A stretch of 64,000 bases of DNA, taken from positions 1-64,000 of the forward strand of contig NZ_JACVFC010000002.1 in the NCBI RefSeq assembly GCF_014529935.1, read 5' to 3'. A model generated the notes under the pieces. The model had not been told where the DNA came from. It searched no databases and worked only from the letters and a program-made list of their open reading frames with translations. Positions 41,810-50,473 of the stretch are shown piece by piece. Position numbers and translations under genes: made by a program. This DNA is from Chitinophaga qingshengii. GTDB lineage: Bacteria; Bacteroidota; Bacteroidia; Chitinophagales; Chitinophagaceae. The number at the start of each line of letters is the position of its first letter. Positions within the stretch are counted from its first letter, which is position 1.

Positions 41810-42700
41810 ATGAAGAAGTTTTTATTGTTTTTGTTCGTTTGTTTTTCCCAACATCTTTTTGCACAGGATACACCAGATTTCAGCGACATGCGCAGCTGGT
41901 CATTATATGTAAACGGTGATTCCACTGATCGTTATATTTTTTCCGACACCGCCTATATCAGGGTATCTCCCGACACCAAACAAGCGCCGATTGACACGCT
42001 GCTGGCGGGTGACAACATCACGGTTACCGCTATTATGCCTAATGGGCTGACCATCCGCGGCATCCGGGGACCATGGTTAAAAATTGCGTATCATAAAAAC
42101 GGTGAATCCCGGAACGGTTATATCTGGCAGGGACTCGTGAGCTGTGCACCATTGCGCCGGGGTGACCTCAAATTTGTATATGGCATCGAACGCCGCTTCG
42201 ACTCCGTCGCGGTATCCGGCAACCAAAGAGATACCTTCCCCAAATACCAGGTACGCCTCAAAGTAGTGCAGAACGGCGTATTACTGGCAAAAACCGCCTT
42301 CTCCATCTGGAACGATGAAAGCGCCAATTTCAGCTACGGGAAGGTGATGAGCGGTATGGGCCTCACCAATGTGCAACATATTGTAGTGCTGTCATTTTCC
42401 GGCGAAGCCTGTGGTATTCCGACCAACGACTATTACTTCGCCTGGACTAAAGATGGTCAGCTGGTTTCATTGCCCAACAAAACCAATGTTGGTGATGCAG
42501 GCGCCTTTTATCATTCCGAAGAATTTACTTTTCCCAATGAAAAGAACGGCCAGCCGGATATGATCGTCTGGAACCTGGAAGTATCTGAAGCCACGGATAA
42601 ACAGGGCAAAAACGGTGAGTACATCATGAAAATAACAGAGAAAAAAAGTACCCGTTACGTGTGGGATGGTGAGAACAAAAAAGTCACACAAATAAAATAA
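41810..42700 (+). CDS. Secreted protein with N-terminal SH3-like segment, unknown function
   Basis: This is a 296-residue protein with a signal peptide (MKKFLLFLFVCFSQHLFAQ). A segment around residues 45-105 resembles bacterial SH3-type domains (AYIRVSPDTKQAPIDTLLAG ... RGPWLKIAY...NGYIWQGLVS). The rest is beta-rich and unrecognised. It follows the GNAT gene by 24 bases, so the two may be one operon. Probably a periplasmic or lipoprotein-like envelope protein. Confidence 0.65.
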   Translation: MKKFLLFLFVCFSQHLFAQDTPDFSDMRSWSLYVNGDSTDRYIFSDTAYIRVSPDTKQAPIDTLLAGDNITVTAIMPNGLTIRGIRGPWLKIAYHKNGESRNGYIWQGLVSCAPLRRGDLKFVYGIERRFDSVAVSGNQRDTFPKYQVRLKVVQNGVLLAKTAFSIWNDESANFSYGKVMSGMGLTNVQHIVVLSFSGEACGIPTNDYYFAWTKDGQLVSLPNKTNVGDAGAFYHSEEFTFPNEKNGQPDMIVWNLEVSEATDKQGKNGEYIMKITEKKSTRYVWDGENKKVTQIK

Positions 42701-42754
42701 TCCATTGTTATATCGGGCAGGATTTTTGCGCGCTGCCCTGTACAAAATTTGGCT

Positions 42755-43372
42755 ATGAGACCAGCACCCGAGCTATATGCACCTTATGCCGCATATGATA
42801 AAGCGGCTTATTTCAACAACATACATCCCGTAGAATGGCGCGCCCAGCTGCAGTCTTCTACCGGCGGGCGGCTGTTCCGTATCCGGTACTACGGCGATCT
42901 GTATCGTTGGGAGGTAAAGCAGGAACCCAGGCATATAGAACATCATGAAAAACATTACGGTAAACACTTCAATGGACTCATCACCAATTCCGATGATGCA
43001 CCCGAATTGATTTATGCTGTAGATATTCACAGCGGAGAAGAAATACTCCTTTTTGATGGCGGTCGCCAGGGGCACGACAATTTATTCTGTAATGAATGGA
43101 CCCCGGCACAGCTCAACAACCGGCCGTTAACACATGATTATACCGACGCCGCAGGAAACAGTGTTTTCGAAATCGTATTACATGCCTTTTTCAACATTGA
43201 TTACGAGGACGAGCTGGAGACCTTCCAGGATGAAGCCGGCGAAATCCGGTTTATCACCGGCGAAAAAACAGATCTTGCCTACCTGCAACGCAATGGTTTC
43301 GATGCTTTCGCCATCGACGCCTATTCAGAGCAGGGGGATTTTATAGCCATCCATAGCGCCGAACTGGCGTAA
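42755..43372 (+). CDS. Hypothetical cytoplasmic protein, 205 residues
   Basis: No family was recognised. The ATG at 42755 is chosen because the longer frame from 42749 begins with TTG. The protein is acidic, has no signal peptide, and is rich in His (HIEHHEKHYGKHF about residue 60-75). It lies 54 bases after the secreted protein gene and 25 bases before the DUF2314/ankyrin gene, on the same strand, so it may work with the latter. Confidence 0.6.
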   Translation: MRPAPELYAPYAAYDKAAYFNNIHPVEWRAQLQSSTGGRLFRIRYYGDLYRWEVKQEPRHIEHHEKHYGKHFNGLITNSDDAPELIYAVDIHSGEEILLFDGGRQGHDNLFCNEWTPAQLNNRPLTHDYTDAAGNSVFEIVLHAFFNIDYEDELETFQDEAGEIRFITGEKTDLAYLQRNGFDAFAIDAYSEQGDFIAIHSAELA

Positions 43373-43397
43373 AACATTAACCTGTAAAACAATTGTC

Positions 43398-44159
43398 ATG
43401 TCCGAATCAATCGTTTTTTTCGCTGAAGGCGATAGCCCCGAAATGCTTGATGCCGCCGCCAAAGCACAAGCCACTTTTAAATACTTCTGGCGGGAACTTT
43501 CCTGGGAACATCGCCGTATTATTCCCGGACTGAATGTAGCCTGTGTAAAAGTGCCGTTTGCACAACAGTTCCCCGGCGACGATAAACCAACAGTTGAACA
43601 CATGTGGATCAACGATATCAGCTTCGATGGAGACAACATCTACGGTATCCTGATCAATGATCCGAATAGTCTCACCAATGTGAGCAATGGTGATGAAATC
43701 ACCGTGCCGCTCAACCAGATCAGCGACTGGCTGTTCGCCATCGATGACCGCGCCTATGGCGGGTTTACCATACAGGCCATGCGTGCCGGCATGACCGAAG
43801 AAGAAAGACAGGACCACGATGAAGCCTGGGGACTGGAGTTTGGCGATTATAACCGCATCCTCGTAGTTAACAAGGAAGAAGAAAATCCTGAAAACCTGGT
43901 GGAGCATCCCATGAGCAAAAACATGAAGCCCAGTTTCGTAGATTTCCTGCAACAAAATCCCGGTGAACTGAATAGTGCAGACGAAGCCGGTTTCACGTTG
44001 TTACACAAGGAATCCATTGCCGGCAATCTCTCTATTGTGGAAGTATTGCTGCAACAGGGCGCCGACACCTCCAAACAAACACAAAGCGGCAAAACCGCAC
44101 TCGATTTTGCCAAACAGCTGAAATGGGAACACCTGATCCCTGTGCTGGAAGGAAAATAA
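43398..44159 (+). CDS. DUF2314 domain protein with C-terminal ankyrin repeats
   Basis: This is a 253-residue protein. The N-terminal 160 residues match the DUF2314 type (FWRELSWEHRRIIPGLN, then VEHMWINDISFDGDNIYGIL). The last 60 residues form about two ankyrin repeats (NSADEAGFTLLHKESIAGNLSIVEVLLQQGADTSKQTQSGKTALDFA). Combining DUF2314 with ankyrin repeats is seen in some Bacteroidota; a role in binding a partner protein is likely. It comes right after the 205-residue gene. Confidence 0.82.
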   Translation: MSESIVFFAEGDSPEMLDAAAKAQATFKYFWRELSWEHRRIIPGLNVACVKVPFAQQFPGDDKPTVEHMWINDISFDGDNIYGILINDPNSLTNVSNGDEITVPLNQISDWLFAIDDRAYGGFTIQAMRAGMTEEERQDHDEAWGLEFGDYNRILVVNKEEENPENLVEHPMSKNMKPSFVDFLQQNPGELNSADEAGFTLLHKESIAGNLSIVEVLLQQGADTSKQTQSGKTALDFAKQLKWEHLIPVLEGK

Positions 44160-44168
44160 AAATAATGC

Positions 44169-44207
44169 TTAACCAGGGTTTAGGGTCGATTTCCAAACCC
44201 TGGTTAA
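44169..44207. terminator. Long hairpin after the DUF2314/ankyrin gene
   Basis: A perfect 13-bp stem (TTAACCAGGGTTT / AAACCCTGGTTAA) with a 13-base loop starts 10 bases after the stop codon. It has no T run, so it may be a weak terminator or a hairpin that protects the mRNA end. Confidence 0.5.
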
Positions 44208-44289
44208 ATTGACATTCCGCTCCGCACTCCGTATCCTACTCCTCTCCGCTCTTTCACCAAACGTTCAGGCCGCTTATTGAAAAAAAAAC

Positions 44290-44335
44290 TTGTGCAACCG
44301 ATTATTTGCACATATATTTGCAACCGAACGGTTGC
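44290..44335 (+). promoter_or_regulatory. Promoter and palindromic operators of the ArsR-SRPBCC operon
   Basis: TTG (44290-44292) and TATATTTG (44313-44320) are separated by 20 bases and match the Bacteroidota promoter consensus; the start codon is at 44354. Two inverted repeats overlap it: GTGCAA-N8-TTGCAC (44292-44311) and the 16-base palindrome GCAACCGAACGGTTGC (44320-44335). They are good binding sites for the dimeric ArsR protein encoded next, suggesting autorepression. Confidence 0.65.
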
Positions 44336-44353
44336 TATAATAAAAACAGATCC

Positions 44354-44671
44354 ATGAGAAGAGACATATTTCAGGCAGTAGCGGATCCTACCCGGCGGGC
44401 TATTATGGTATTGATAGCCGCGCAGGCGCTAACGCCTAATGCCATTGCAGCGCATTTTGATACCACCCGGCAGGCAGTATCCAAACACCTGAAAATACTG
44501 GCAGAATGTGAACTGATTACCCAGGAACACAAAGGCAGGGAGATATATTATCAACTTGAACTCAGTAAAATGAAAGAGATAGATATATGGCTGGAACAAT
44601 TCCGCAAAATGTGGGAAGACCGTTTCAGTCAATTAGATAATCTGTTATCAAACTTAAATCAACAAATATGA
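44354..44671 (+). CDS. ArsR-family winged-helix regulator
   Basis: The start at 44354 gives 105 residues beginning MRRDIFQAVADPTRRAIM, the classic ArsR opening; the longer frame would cross the operators. The recognition helix lies in FDTTRQAVSKHLKILAECEL. It lacks the metal-binding CxC of arsenite sensors. It overlaps the next gene by 4 bases (ATGA) and probably represses this ArsR-SRPBCC operon, a common pairing. Confidence 0.92.
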   Translation: MRRDIFQAVADPTRRAIMVLIAAQALTPNAIAAHFDTTRQAVSKHLKILAECELITQEHKGREIYYQLELSKMKEIDIWLEQFRKMWEDRFSQLDNLLSNLNQQI

Positions 44672-45168
44672 GTGTTCATTTGCAATTCGATTTCCTGGTT
44701 GACAAGACCAACAACACCCTCACTATCCGCCGGGAATTCCGCGCTAAACGGCAACTGGTATGGGACGCCTATACGAAAAGTGAGCTGCTGGACCAATGGT
44801 TTGCGCCCAAACCGTTTACCACTAAAACCAAACACATGGACTTCAGGGAAGGTGGTTACTGGCTGTATGCCATGGTAGATCCGGAAGGCAAAGAGTACTG
44901 GGGACGTATGGATTACGAAAAAATCCGTCCCGTAGAGAGTTACTCCGGATTGGACGCTTTCTGTGATGAAAACGGCCAGCTGAACACCGGCCTGCCCCGC
45001 GCCAACTGGGACGTGACATTTCACGATAAAGGGAATAACGCGGTAGTGGAAACAATAGTAACCTACGCCTCCCTCAGTGATATTGAAACAGTGATTAAAA
45101 TGGGCATGGAAGAAGGTATGGCCTCTACACTGGAAAAACTGGACGAACTGCTGTCTGCTTTACAATAA
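44668..45168 (+). CDS. SRPBCC (AHSA1-like) protein, ArsR partner (2)
   Basis: This is a 166-residue protein of the AHSA1/SRPBCC type (LTIRREFRAKRQLVWDAYTKSELLDQWFAP, GGYWLYAM, EYWGRMDYEKI). It is translationally coupled to ArsR by the ATGA overlap. Family members with this pairing are thought to bind a ligand or act as helper proteins; activity unknown. The third gene of the operon follows after 17 bases. Confidence 0.9.
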   Translation: MSVHLQFDFLVDKTNNTLTIRREFRAKRQLVWDAYTKSELLDQWFAPKPFTTKTKHMDFREGGYWLYAMVDPEGKEYWGRMDYEKIRPVESYSGLDAFCDENGQLNTGLPRANWDVTFHDKGNNAVVETIVTYASLSDIETVIKMGMEEGMASTLEKLDELLSALQ

Positions 45169-45185
45169 CTATCAAAGATACTACT

Positions 45186-45602
45186 ATGCAAACATCCAAA
45201 ATTACGGTGCAGACTGTTGTCGCATCAGCAGCACAAAAAGCATGGGATCACTACACCCAGCCGGAACATATCACCAAATGGAATTTTGCGTCGGACGACT
45301 GGCAATGTCCCAGCGCCAGCAACGACATGAGGGTTGGCGGTAAATACAGCGCCCGCATGGAAGCCAAAGATGGCAGCTTTGGATTTGACTTCGAAGCCAT
45401 CTACGAAGATATCGTTCCCGGCAAAAGTTTCACCTATGTCATGGGAGATGGCAGGGCTGCACAGGTATCCTTCGACGGCCAGGGCCAACAGACAGCCGTT
45501 ACCGTTACTTTTGACGCGGAAAACGAAAATCCCGTTGAGATGCAAAAAGGTGGCTGGCAGGCTATCCTGAACAATTACAAAAAATATACAGAAGCCCATT
45601 AA
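45186..45602 (+). CDS. SRPBCC (AHSA1-like) protein (3)
   Basis: This is a 138-residue protein similar to the one at 40377-40796 (shared WDxYTxPEHIxxWN and GGKY/GGKF motifs), with a FDFEAIYEDIVPGKSFTYVM core. It is the last gene of the ArsR operon and ends 3 bases before the convergent SDR gene. Confidence 0.88.
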   Translation: MQTSKITVQTVVASAAQKAWDHYTQPEHITKWNFASDDWQCPSASNDMRVGGKYSARMEAKDGSFGFDFEAIYEDIVPGKSFTYVMGDGRAAQVSFDGQGQQTAVTVTFDAENENPVEMQKGGWQAILNNYKKYTEAH

Positions 45603-45605
45603 TTC

Positions 45606-46331
45606 TTACCAGGGACTCGTTTCTCCGTTCCTGTCATTACTAAAGTATTTTCCGGTAGGACCATCGGCACCGAGGGTGGCGAAGCGGACCAACAGCGCCG
45701 CCGCGTTTTCCACGGTGCCGGGACCGCTATGATGATTAAAATCCGTCGCCGTATATCCGGGATCGACTGCATTGACCTTAAAGTTTGTTTCGCGCAGTTC
45801 ATAGGCCAGTGAAAGCGTATAGGCATTCAGCGCTGTTTTAGACGGGCCATAAGCAGCGCCCTTAAAGGAGTAATACACCCACGATGGGTCACTGTGCAAT
45901 GTCAGCGAAGCGAGGCCGGAAGTTACATTCACGATCCTGGGTTGCGGCGATTTTTGCAGCAGGTCCATAAAGGCCTGCGTTACCTGGATAACACCGAAAA
46001 AATTGGTTTCAAAAACATCGCGTATCATCTGCACCGGCACCGTGGCAGGCGCTTGCGGAAAACCACCGCTGATACCGGCATTATTGATCAGTACATCCAG
46101 TTGGGTAGTGCTGCGTCCTATCAGTTCCCGCGCCGCCAGGATAGAATGTGTATCCGTAACGTCCAGTTGAACCACGGCAGTGTTGGCATGCCCCAACATA
46201 GCAACTGCCTCCTCTCCTTTGGCGATATCACGGCTGCCGATATATACAAAATAACCTGCGTCCAGCAGTTGTTGAGCGGTAGCTAAACCGATACCCTTAT
46301 TGGCTCCTGTAATGAGTGCTGTTTTCATCAT
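45606..46331 (-). CDS. SDR family oxidoreductase
   Basis: This is a 241-residue classical SDR. It has TGANKGIG (residues 9-16), NNAG, a Ser in VTSGLAS, and YxxxK-type catalytic residues (AAYGPSKTALNAY). It resembles short-chain alcohol or carbonyl reductases that use NADPH. It may start one codon later (MKTALITGA). It has a near-perfect promoter upstream and a convergent neighbour downstream. Confidence 0.9.
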   Translation of the reverse strand: MMKTALITGANKGIGLATAQQLLDAGYFVYIGSRDIAKGEEAVAMLGHANTAVVQLDVTDTHSILAARELIGRSTTQLDVLINNAGISGGFPQAPATVPVQMIRDVFETNFFGVIQVTQAFMDLLQKSPQPRIVNVTSGLASLTLHSDPSWVYYSFKGAAYGPSKTALNAYTLSLAYELRETNFKVNAVDPGYTATDFNHHSGPGTVENAAALLVRFATLGADGPTGKYFSNDRNGETSPW

Positions 46332-46347
46332 GTGTATGTTTACAGCA

Positions 46348-46376
46348 CAAAATTACCGGTATGCCTTTGGCCGCAA
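46348..46376 (-). promoter_or_regulatory. Consensus promoter of the SDR gene
   Basis: TTG (minus strand of 46374-46376), an 18-base spacer and TAATTTTG (46348-46355) fit the Bacteroidota consensus. The start codon is 16 bases downstream of the -7 element. Confidence 0.75.
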
Positions 46377-46393
46377 CTGCACACATCGCGGGA

Positions 46394-47278
46394 TCAATGG
46401 TACATTTTCCGGGAGGCTGTACGAAAGGCCAGCGGCGTCTGTTGATAACCGCGTTTAAAAAAACGGTTGAAGTAGGATGCATCTTCAAATCCCAGTGCAA
46501 AGGCAATCTCTTTGATAGAATGGTCGGTATAAAAAAGGAGGCGCCGGGCTTCCAGCAATACACGTGCATGTATATGTTCAATCGCTGATTTACCGCTCTG
46601 CGCCTTGATCACATCCCCCAGGTGCCCGGCGGTGATATTCAGCAACCCCGCATACGCCGCCACCTCATGATGCCGTGTATAATTGACTTCCAGCAGGTGC
46701 AGAAATTTTTTCAGCAGTACCCTGTCCGGCTGCCGATTGGGCACGGTAAATTGTTCCGTATACAAACGGCTCAGGTAAATCAGTAATACATGCAGATAAG
46801 CCTGTAACATGGTGTTATGCCAATCCGGCCGCAACTGATGTTCATGCACCATACGGAGCATGGTATCACGGAGATATTCCGTGTCTTCCCGCGTCAATAA
46901 CAATTCATGTCCGTTATCCGGATTTTGCAACACGGGCAATTGTTTGAGCTGTTGCTGTAACGCCGTGCTCAGAAAAACGTCTGTAAAACACAGTACAATG
47001 CCCTGCATAGGCTCCGCTTCCTCTTTTACATGTACCTGGTGAGGTGCCGTAAAATAAAAAGTATCCGGCTTCAGCGTATAAGGCTGCATGTCCACCCAAT
47101 GCCGGCTACTGCCTGTTTCCACCAGTACCAGCATATAAAAATCCTTGCGATGCGGCGTCAGGAAAATAGACGGATGCTCCCGGTAGGTACCATCCGCCAG
47201 CCGGATATCAAACAAATTATTCCGGCCGCCGGATTGCTCCAACGAATATGTCGGGATAGAAGATGCATGGTTATACAT
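46394..47278 (-). CDS. AraC-family transcriptional regulator
   Basis: The start at 47278 gives 294 residues (MYNHASSIPTYSL...). The N-terminal cupin-like domain (FLTPHRKDFYMLVLVETGSSRHWVD, HVHVKEEAEPM) would sense a ligand. The C-terminal AraC HTH pair ends with EIAFALGFEDASYFNRFFKR. The gene lies directly upstream of the SDR promoter on the same strand, so the SDR gene is a plausible target. Confidence 0.88.
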   Translation of the reverse strand: MYNHASSIPTYSLEQSGGRNNLFDIRLADGTYREHPSIFLTPHRKDFYMLVLVETGSSRHWVDMQPYTLKPDTFYFTAPHQVHVKEEAEPMQGIVLCFTDVFLSTALQQQLKQLPVLQNPDNGHELLLTREDTEYLRDTMLRMVHEHQLRPDWHNTMLQAYLHVLLIYLSRLYTEQFTVPNRQPDRVLLKKFLHLLEVNYTRHHEVAAYAGLLNITAGHLGDVIKAQSGKSAIEHIHARVLLEARRLLFYTDHSIKEIAFALGFEDASYFNRFFKRGYQQTPLAFRTASRKMYH

Positions 47279-47328
47279 GTTGTAAATATATAACCCGGCT
47301 TTCATATTCTGAACAATATACACAAGCC

Positions 47329-47940
47329 TTACGGCCAGGATGCTTCACCACGGGGCAGAAAAAAACCCTTTATGCAATTGGGGTTCCGGATACAAATCTG
47401 AATATGTGTTTTTTCATAAAACCCGGCGCCGTCATATAAAAGCCCTCCTTCTGTAAAAACACCTCTTACAGAATCAAAAGGAGGTCCCTCCATTGCCGCT
47501 ATCATCTCATGAACATTTTCTACTACACGACAGTCAAGCTCCCGTAAGACCCGGTCATTGGAGCCCGGAACATTTTTATTTTCAGGGAGTTCAGTACCAT
47601 CTTCCTCACACATACGCTTTAAATTCTGATAAGATAGCCTTACCAGGTCAATGTAATTGTTATCGGACAAATCCAGACAGTTGTGCAGGCTGACAACCGC
47701 ACCTAATACAGCAGGCGCATCGTACCTTCTTTTACCGGGAGGATGCTGTGCAAAATCTAATGCCCGCTTATAATTACTCTGCCAGAAGTAATAACCGGCG
47801 CCTAGCCAGTCATAAGCATTCTCGCTTTTCTTCATCATACACTGATGCGTAACGACTGCATCCCTCACTGCCTGTTCACATCCGTGAAAACATAAAACCA
47901 AACCTGGATCGGCTGTATAAAGTAGCCGATGATTGGACAT
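47329..47940 (-). CDS. Possible PARP-type ADP-ribosyltransferase-fold protein
   Basis: This is a 203-residue cytoplasmic protein. Three pieces fit the ART core: a first strand with His in LCFHG (H19), a GxGYYF segment with Tyr (WLGAGYYFW, Y50/Y51) followed by an ALDFA helix, and a late Glu (FYEKTHIQICI, E176) before a strand. Together they give the H-Y-E pattern of PARP-like and DUF3990-like domains. It overlaps no other gene but follows, after 27 bases, a small basic protein gene on the same strand. Such pairs can be toxin-antitoxin modules. The fold assignment is tentative. Confidence 0.5.
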   Translation of the reverse strand: MSNHRLLYTADPGLVLCFHGCEQAVRDAVVTHQCMMKKSENAYDWLGAGYYFWQSNYKRALDFAQHPPGKRRYDAPAVLGAVVSLHNCLDLSDNNYIDLVRLSYQNLKRMCEEDGTELPENKNVPGSNDRVLRELDCRVVENVHEMIAAMEGPPFDSVRGVFTEGGLLYDGAGFYEKTHIQICIRNPNCIKGFFLPRGEASWP

Positions 47941-47967
47941 AGTACAATAAATAAAGAAGTGACAATA

Positions 47968-48198
47968 TTATGGCTGCTTTTTGGGAGCGCGCTTTCCTGT
48001 CTTTGGGGTAACCTTTTCCTCTTGGGGAGCACGCTTTTTTCTTTTGGGTATTTTCTTGAAGATAATTTTTCCTTCCGGGGTTAAAACAATACCAAGGTTA
48101 TAGCGGAGTCGTGCGCGAGCTTCTGCAGAAGCTTCCAGCTCCTTTCCCTGCTCAATCAGGGCATTCTTCAGTTTTTCGTAGAATTCACCTGTCATCAT
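47968..48198 (-). CDS. Small basic protein, possible antitoxin or partner
   Basis: The start at 48198 gives 76 residues (MMTGEFYEKLKNALIEQG...); an ATG one codon later is equal. A helical first half (EFYEKLKNALIEQGKELE) is followed by a beta hairpin (YNLGIVLTPEGKIIFKKI) and a very basic tail with three KKR/KR/KRAP clusters. It precedes the ART-like gene by 27 bases. No known antitoxin family was recognised; the pairing is the main argument. A near-consensus -7 element (TATCTTCG, minus strand of 48203-48210) lies just upstream. Confidence 0.55.
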   Translation of the reverse strand: MMTGEFYEKLKNALIEQGKELEASAEARARLRYNLGIVLTPEGKIIFKKIPKRKKRAPQEEKVTPKTGKRAPKKQP

Positions 48199-48241
48199 AC
48201 TTCGAAGATACAAAACTTCATTTATTCAGCATTCATCGAAA

Positions 48242-48283
48242 CAAAAAAAATTGAGAAGGAGAAGCATTTATCTCCCCCTTCCC
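48242..48283 (-). terminator. Terminator of the SusC-SusD-lipoprotein-GH88 operon
   Basis: A stem with one mismatch (GAAGGGGGAGA / TCTCCTTC on the minus strand) and an 8-base loop is followed by AATTTTTTTTG. It lies about 20 bases past the GH88 stop. Confidence 0.75.
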
Positions 48284-48302
48284 AATACCTGCCTTTGATA
48301 CG

Positions 48303-49541
48303 TCAATTCAACGAAACCCTGTACCGCTGCAGCGCTTCCATGAAATAATAATCCGCATACACCAACGGAACATCTATTTCATTATTGTGAGGAATGCTAC
48401 CCACACTATGCATCAGTACAAAATTCCCATTCGCTCCTTCCTGTGCACGATATGCCGGGCTACCCAGCGAATGCAACGTGGCAATAGCAGCCTGCCGGTA
48501 TTGTGCTGCCTTACGTGCGCCCACATAACCGCTTAACTCAAACAAGGCTGATGCCACGATGGCAGCGGCAGAAGCATCGCGGTGCTTTGTTTTGACGTTC
48601 AGTGCATTGGAACGGATACCGGGCATATACCCTTTTTCTACTGCATTAAAATCCCAGTACGGTACTTTGTCTTTCGGAAGGTTTTTATTGTTCAGGTACC
48701 AGTCAGCCATACCTACGGCGGTTTTCAGGAAGCGCGGATCTTTTGTCTCACGGTAAATCATCGTAAAACCATAGATACCCCAGGCCTGACCACGGGACCA
48801 GGTGGAATTATCGGCATATCCCTGCGCAGTTTCCCTCGCCAGTACTTTACCATCGGTAGTATCATAACACACTACATGATAGGAACTGTAATCCGGCCGT
48901 ATCTGTTTATGCATGGCGGTTTCAGCGTGACTGACCGCAATATGCCTGAAACTGGTATCCCCGGTTTCTTTGGAGGCAAAGAACAACAACTCCAGGTTCA
49001 TCAGGTTGTCAATGATCACCGGGTAACGGTATTGCTGCTCTCCATGCCAGGATTTAAAAACATTCCACGACTTAATACTCCTGGTAACCGGGTTATAGCG
49101 CGTACTCAGCGAACGGGCGCCCTGAATGAGGATATCCCGGTAGGCTTTATTGCCGGTGAGCCGGTAAGCGTTGCCATAGCTGCAATACAGCATAAACCCA
49201 AGATCGTGATGCTGGGTAAAATGTTGCAATGGCGCCAGTTTTTCGGTCCACCGGATAGCCTGCTGCTCCCATGCCGGATCTTTTGTTTGTTCATAGGCCA
49301 ACCAAAGCGAGCCCGGAAAAAAACCCGGTGTCCAGTCATACATCGACGTGGTGGTCATCTTGCCCGCTTTGTCGGTAGTGCGGGGAAATGCCAGGCTATC
49401 GCGCGATTCCGTTTCTTTCAGCATATGTTTCAGTTGCCGCTGCGCAAAGCCGGTGTTGCTGCTGATAAAATCCTTTTCTCCAAAGGTACCGTAGGCCGTC
49501 AATCCGGCGGCGACTACGAGGCAAAGCAATGGTTTCATCAT
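48303..49541 (-). CDS. Glycoside hydrolase family 88, unsaturated glucuronyl hydrolase
   Basis: This is a 412-residue protein with a signal peptide-like start (MMKPLLCLVVAAGLTAYG). The family motifs are present: WTPGFFPGSLWLAYEQT, the catalytic-type Asp in HHDLGFM (D113), and a second Asp in IIDNLMNLELL (D178), plus SRGQAWGIYG. GH88 removes the unsaturated uronic acid from oligosaccharides made by polysaccharide lyases. It is the last gene of the PUL operon, 2 bases after the upstream lipoprotein gene, and would act in the periplasm on PL8 products. Confidence 0.93.
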   Translation of the reverse strand: MMKPLLCLVVAAGLTAYGTFGEKDFISSNTGFAQRQLKHMLKETESRDSLAFPRTTDKAGKMTTTSMYDWTPGFFPGSLWLAYEQTKDPAWEQQAIRWTEKLAPLQHFTQHHDLGFMLYCSYGNAYRLTGNKAYRDILIQGARSLSTRYNPVTRSIKSWNVFKSWHGEQQYRYPVIIDNLMNLELLFFASKETGDTSFRHIAVSHAETAMHKQIRPDYSSYHVVCYDTTDGKVLARETAQGYADNSTWSRGQAWGIYGFTMIYRETKDPRFLKTAVGMADWYLNNKNLPKDKVPYWDFNAVEKGYMPGIRSNALNVKTKHRDASAAAIVASALFELSGYVGARKAAQYRQAAIATLHSLGSPAYRAQEGANGNFVLMHSVGSIPHNNEIDVPLVYADYYFMEALQRYRVSLN

Positions 49542-49543
49542 CT

Positions 49544-50455
49544 TTATGGTATCACTTTAATGGTAAATTCACGGATGGTAGTTTTCTCTTCATCCAGCGT
49601 ATGGTTATAGGCTACAAAAGTGGCCCGGTATACACCCGGTGTCGGGTATGCATATACGTATTCCTGTTTATCAGGCTCATTGATGCTTTTTACGCCTGCG
49701 CTTACGTCAGGGGCTATACGTCCGACGTATAATGGTTTGGTGATGATCCAGCTGGTATTGGATGCGGCGGTTTCATTGCCACCGGTAATTTTCAGATCAG
49801 AGGCAGACGGCGTCCAGCGGCCGTTAGCCGGGTTCCAGACATTACCGAAACGGGTCCAGTAGGCTACATCGTTCGATAAGGAGGTCAACACGACACTCCT
49901 GTCAGCCAACACATTATTAACGGTAAAATCGGTGATGGTCCAGGTACGTTGGGTGGTACCCGTTACCCCGGTGTATTTAAGTGCGATAAAAAGCGAATCA
50001 TTGGCATTGCTCACCAGGTCAGTCAGGTCCGCACCGCCAAAAGCTACTACGGTACTGCTGGTGGCCAGTTTACCGCGACTGCTGATATCTTTCCACGCAG
50101 CATTCACCATGGAAGCAGAATCTGTTCCGGGTATTTTGTTGGTAGCCAATACCTGCAGGGTATTGGTTTGTGCGCCGAACTCTGATTTGGAAGAGAAACT
50201 CAACATGATTTTGCCGAGCTTATAAGTGATAACGCGACTATCATACCGCTTGCCGGCTTCTCCGGAATAGAACGCGATATTGCCCACGGTACCACGAAAT
50301 AAAAAGCGGGTACTATCGCCTAAACGATACACAAAAGTATCTGCCACCTGGCGGGAAGGGTCCAGGGAGACGTTGAAATCCGGCGCATCGACCTGCAGCT
50401 TTTTGGAACAGGCGGCGGCACAAAAGGATAACAGTATGAGAAGTGTTTTTTTCAT
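49544..50455 (-). CDS. DUF5017-like surface lipoprotein of the PUL
   Basis: This is a 303-residue lipoprotein (lipobox CAAAC near residue 16). The core with VDAPDFNVSLD, TRFLFRGTVGNIAFYSGEAGKRYD and a final Ig-like segment fits DUF5017-type proteins found in SusC/SusD loci, where they are exposed on the cell surface and are thought to bind glycan. It follows SusD by 18 bases and precedes GH88 by 2. It likely has the SusE/SusF role of presenting substrate. Confidence 0.8.
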   Translation of the reverse strand: MKKTLLILLSFCAAACSKKLQVDAPDFNVSLDPSRQVADTFVYRLGDSTRFLFRGTVGNIAFYSGEAGKRYDSRVITYKLGKIMLSFSSKSEFGAQTNTLQVLATNKIPGTDSASMVNAAWKDISSRGKLATSSTVVAFGGADLTDLVSNANDSLFIALKYTGVTGTTQRTWTITDFTVNNVLADRSVVLTSLSNDVAYWTRFGNVWNPANGRWTPSASDLKITGGNETAASNTSWIITKPLYVGRIAPDVSAGVKSINEPDKQEYVYAYPTPGVYRATFVAYNHTLDEEKTTIREFTIKVIP

Positions 50456-50473
50456 GAGTGATGTTTTTTTGAA

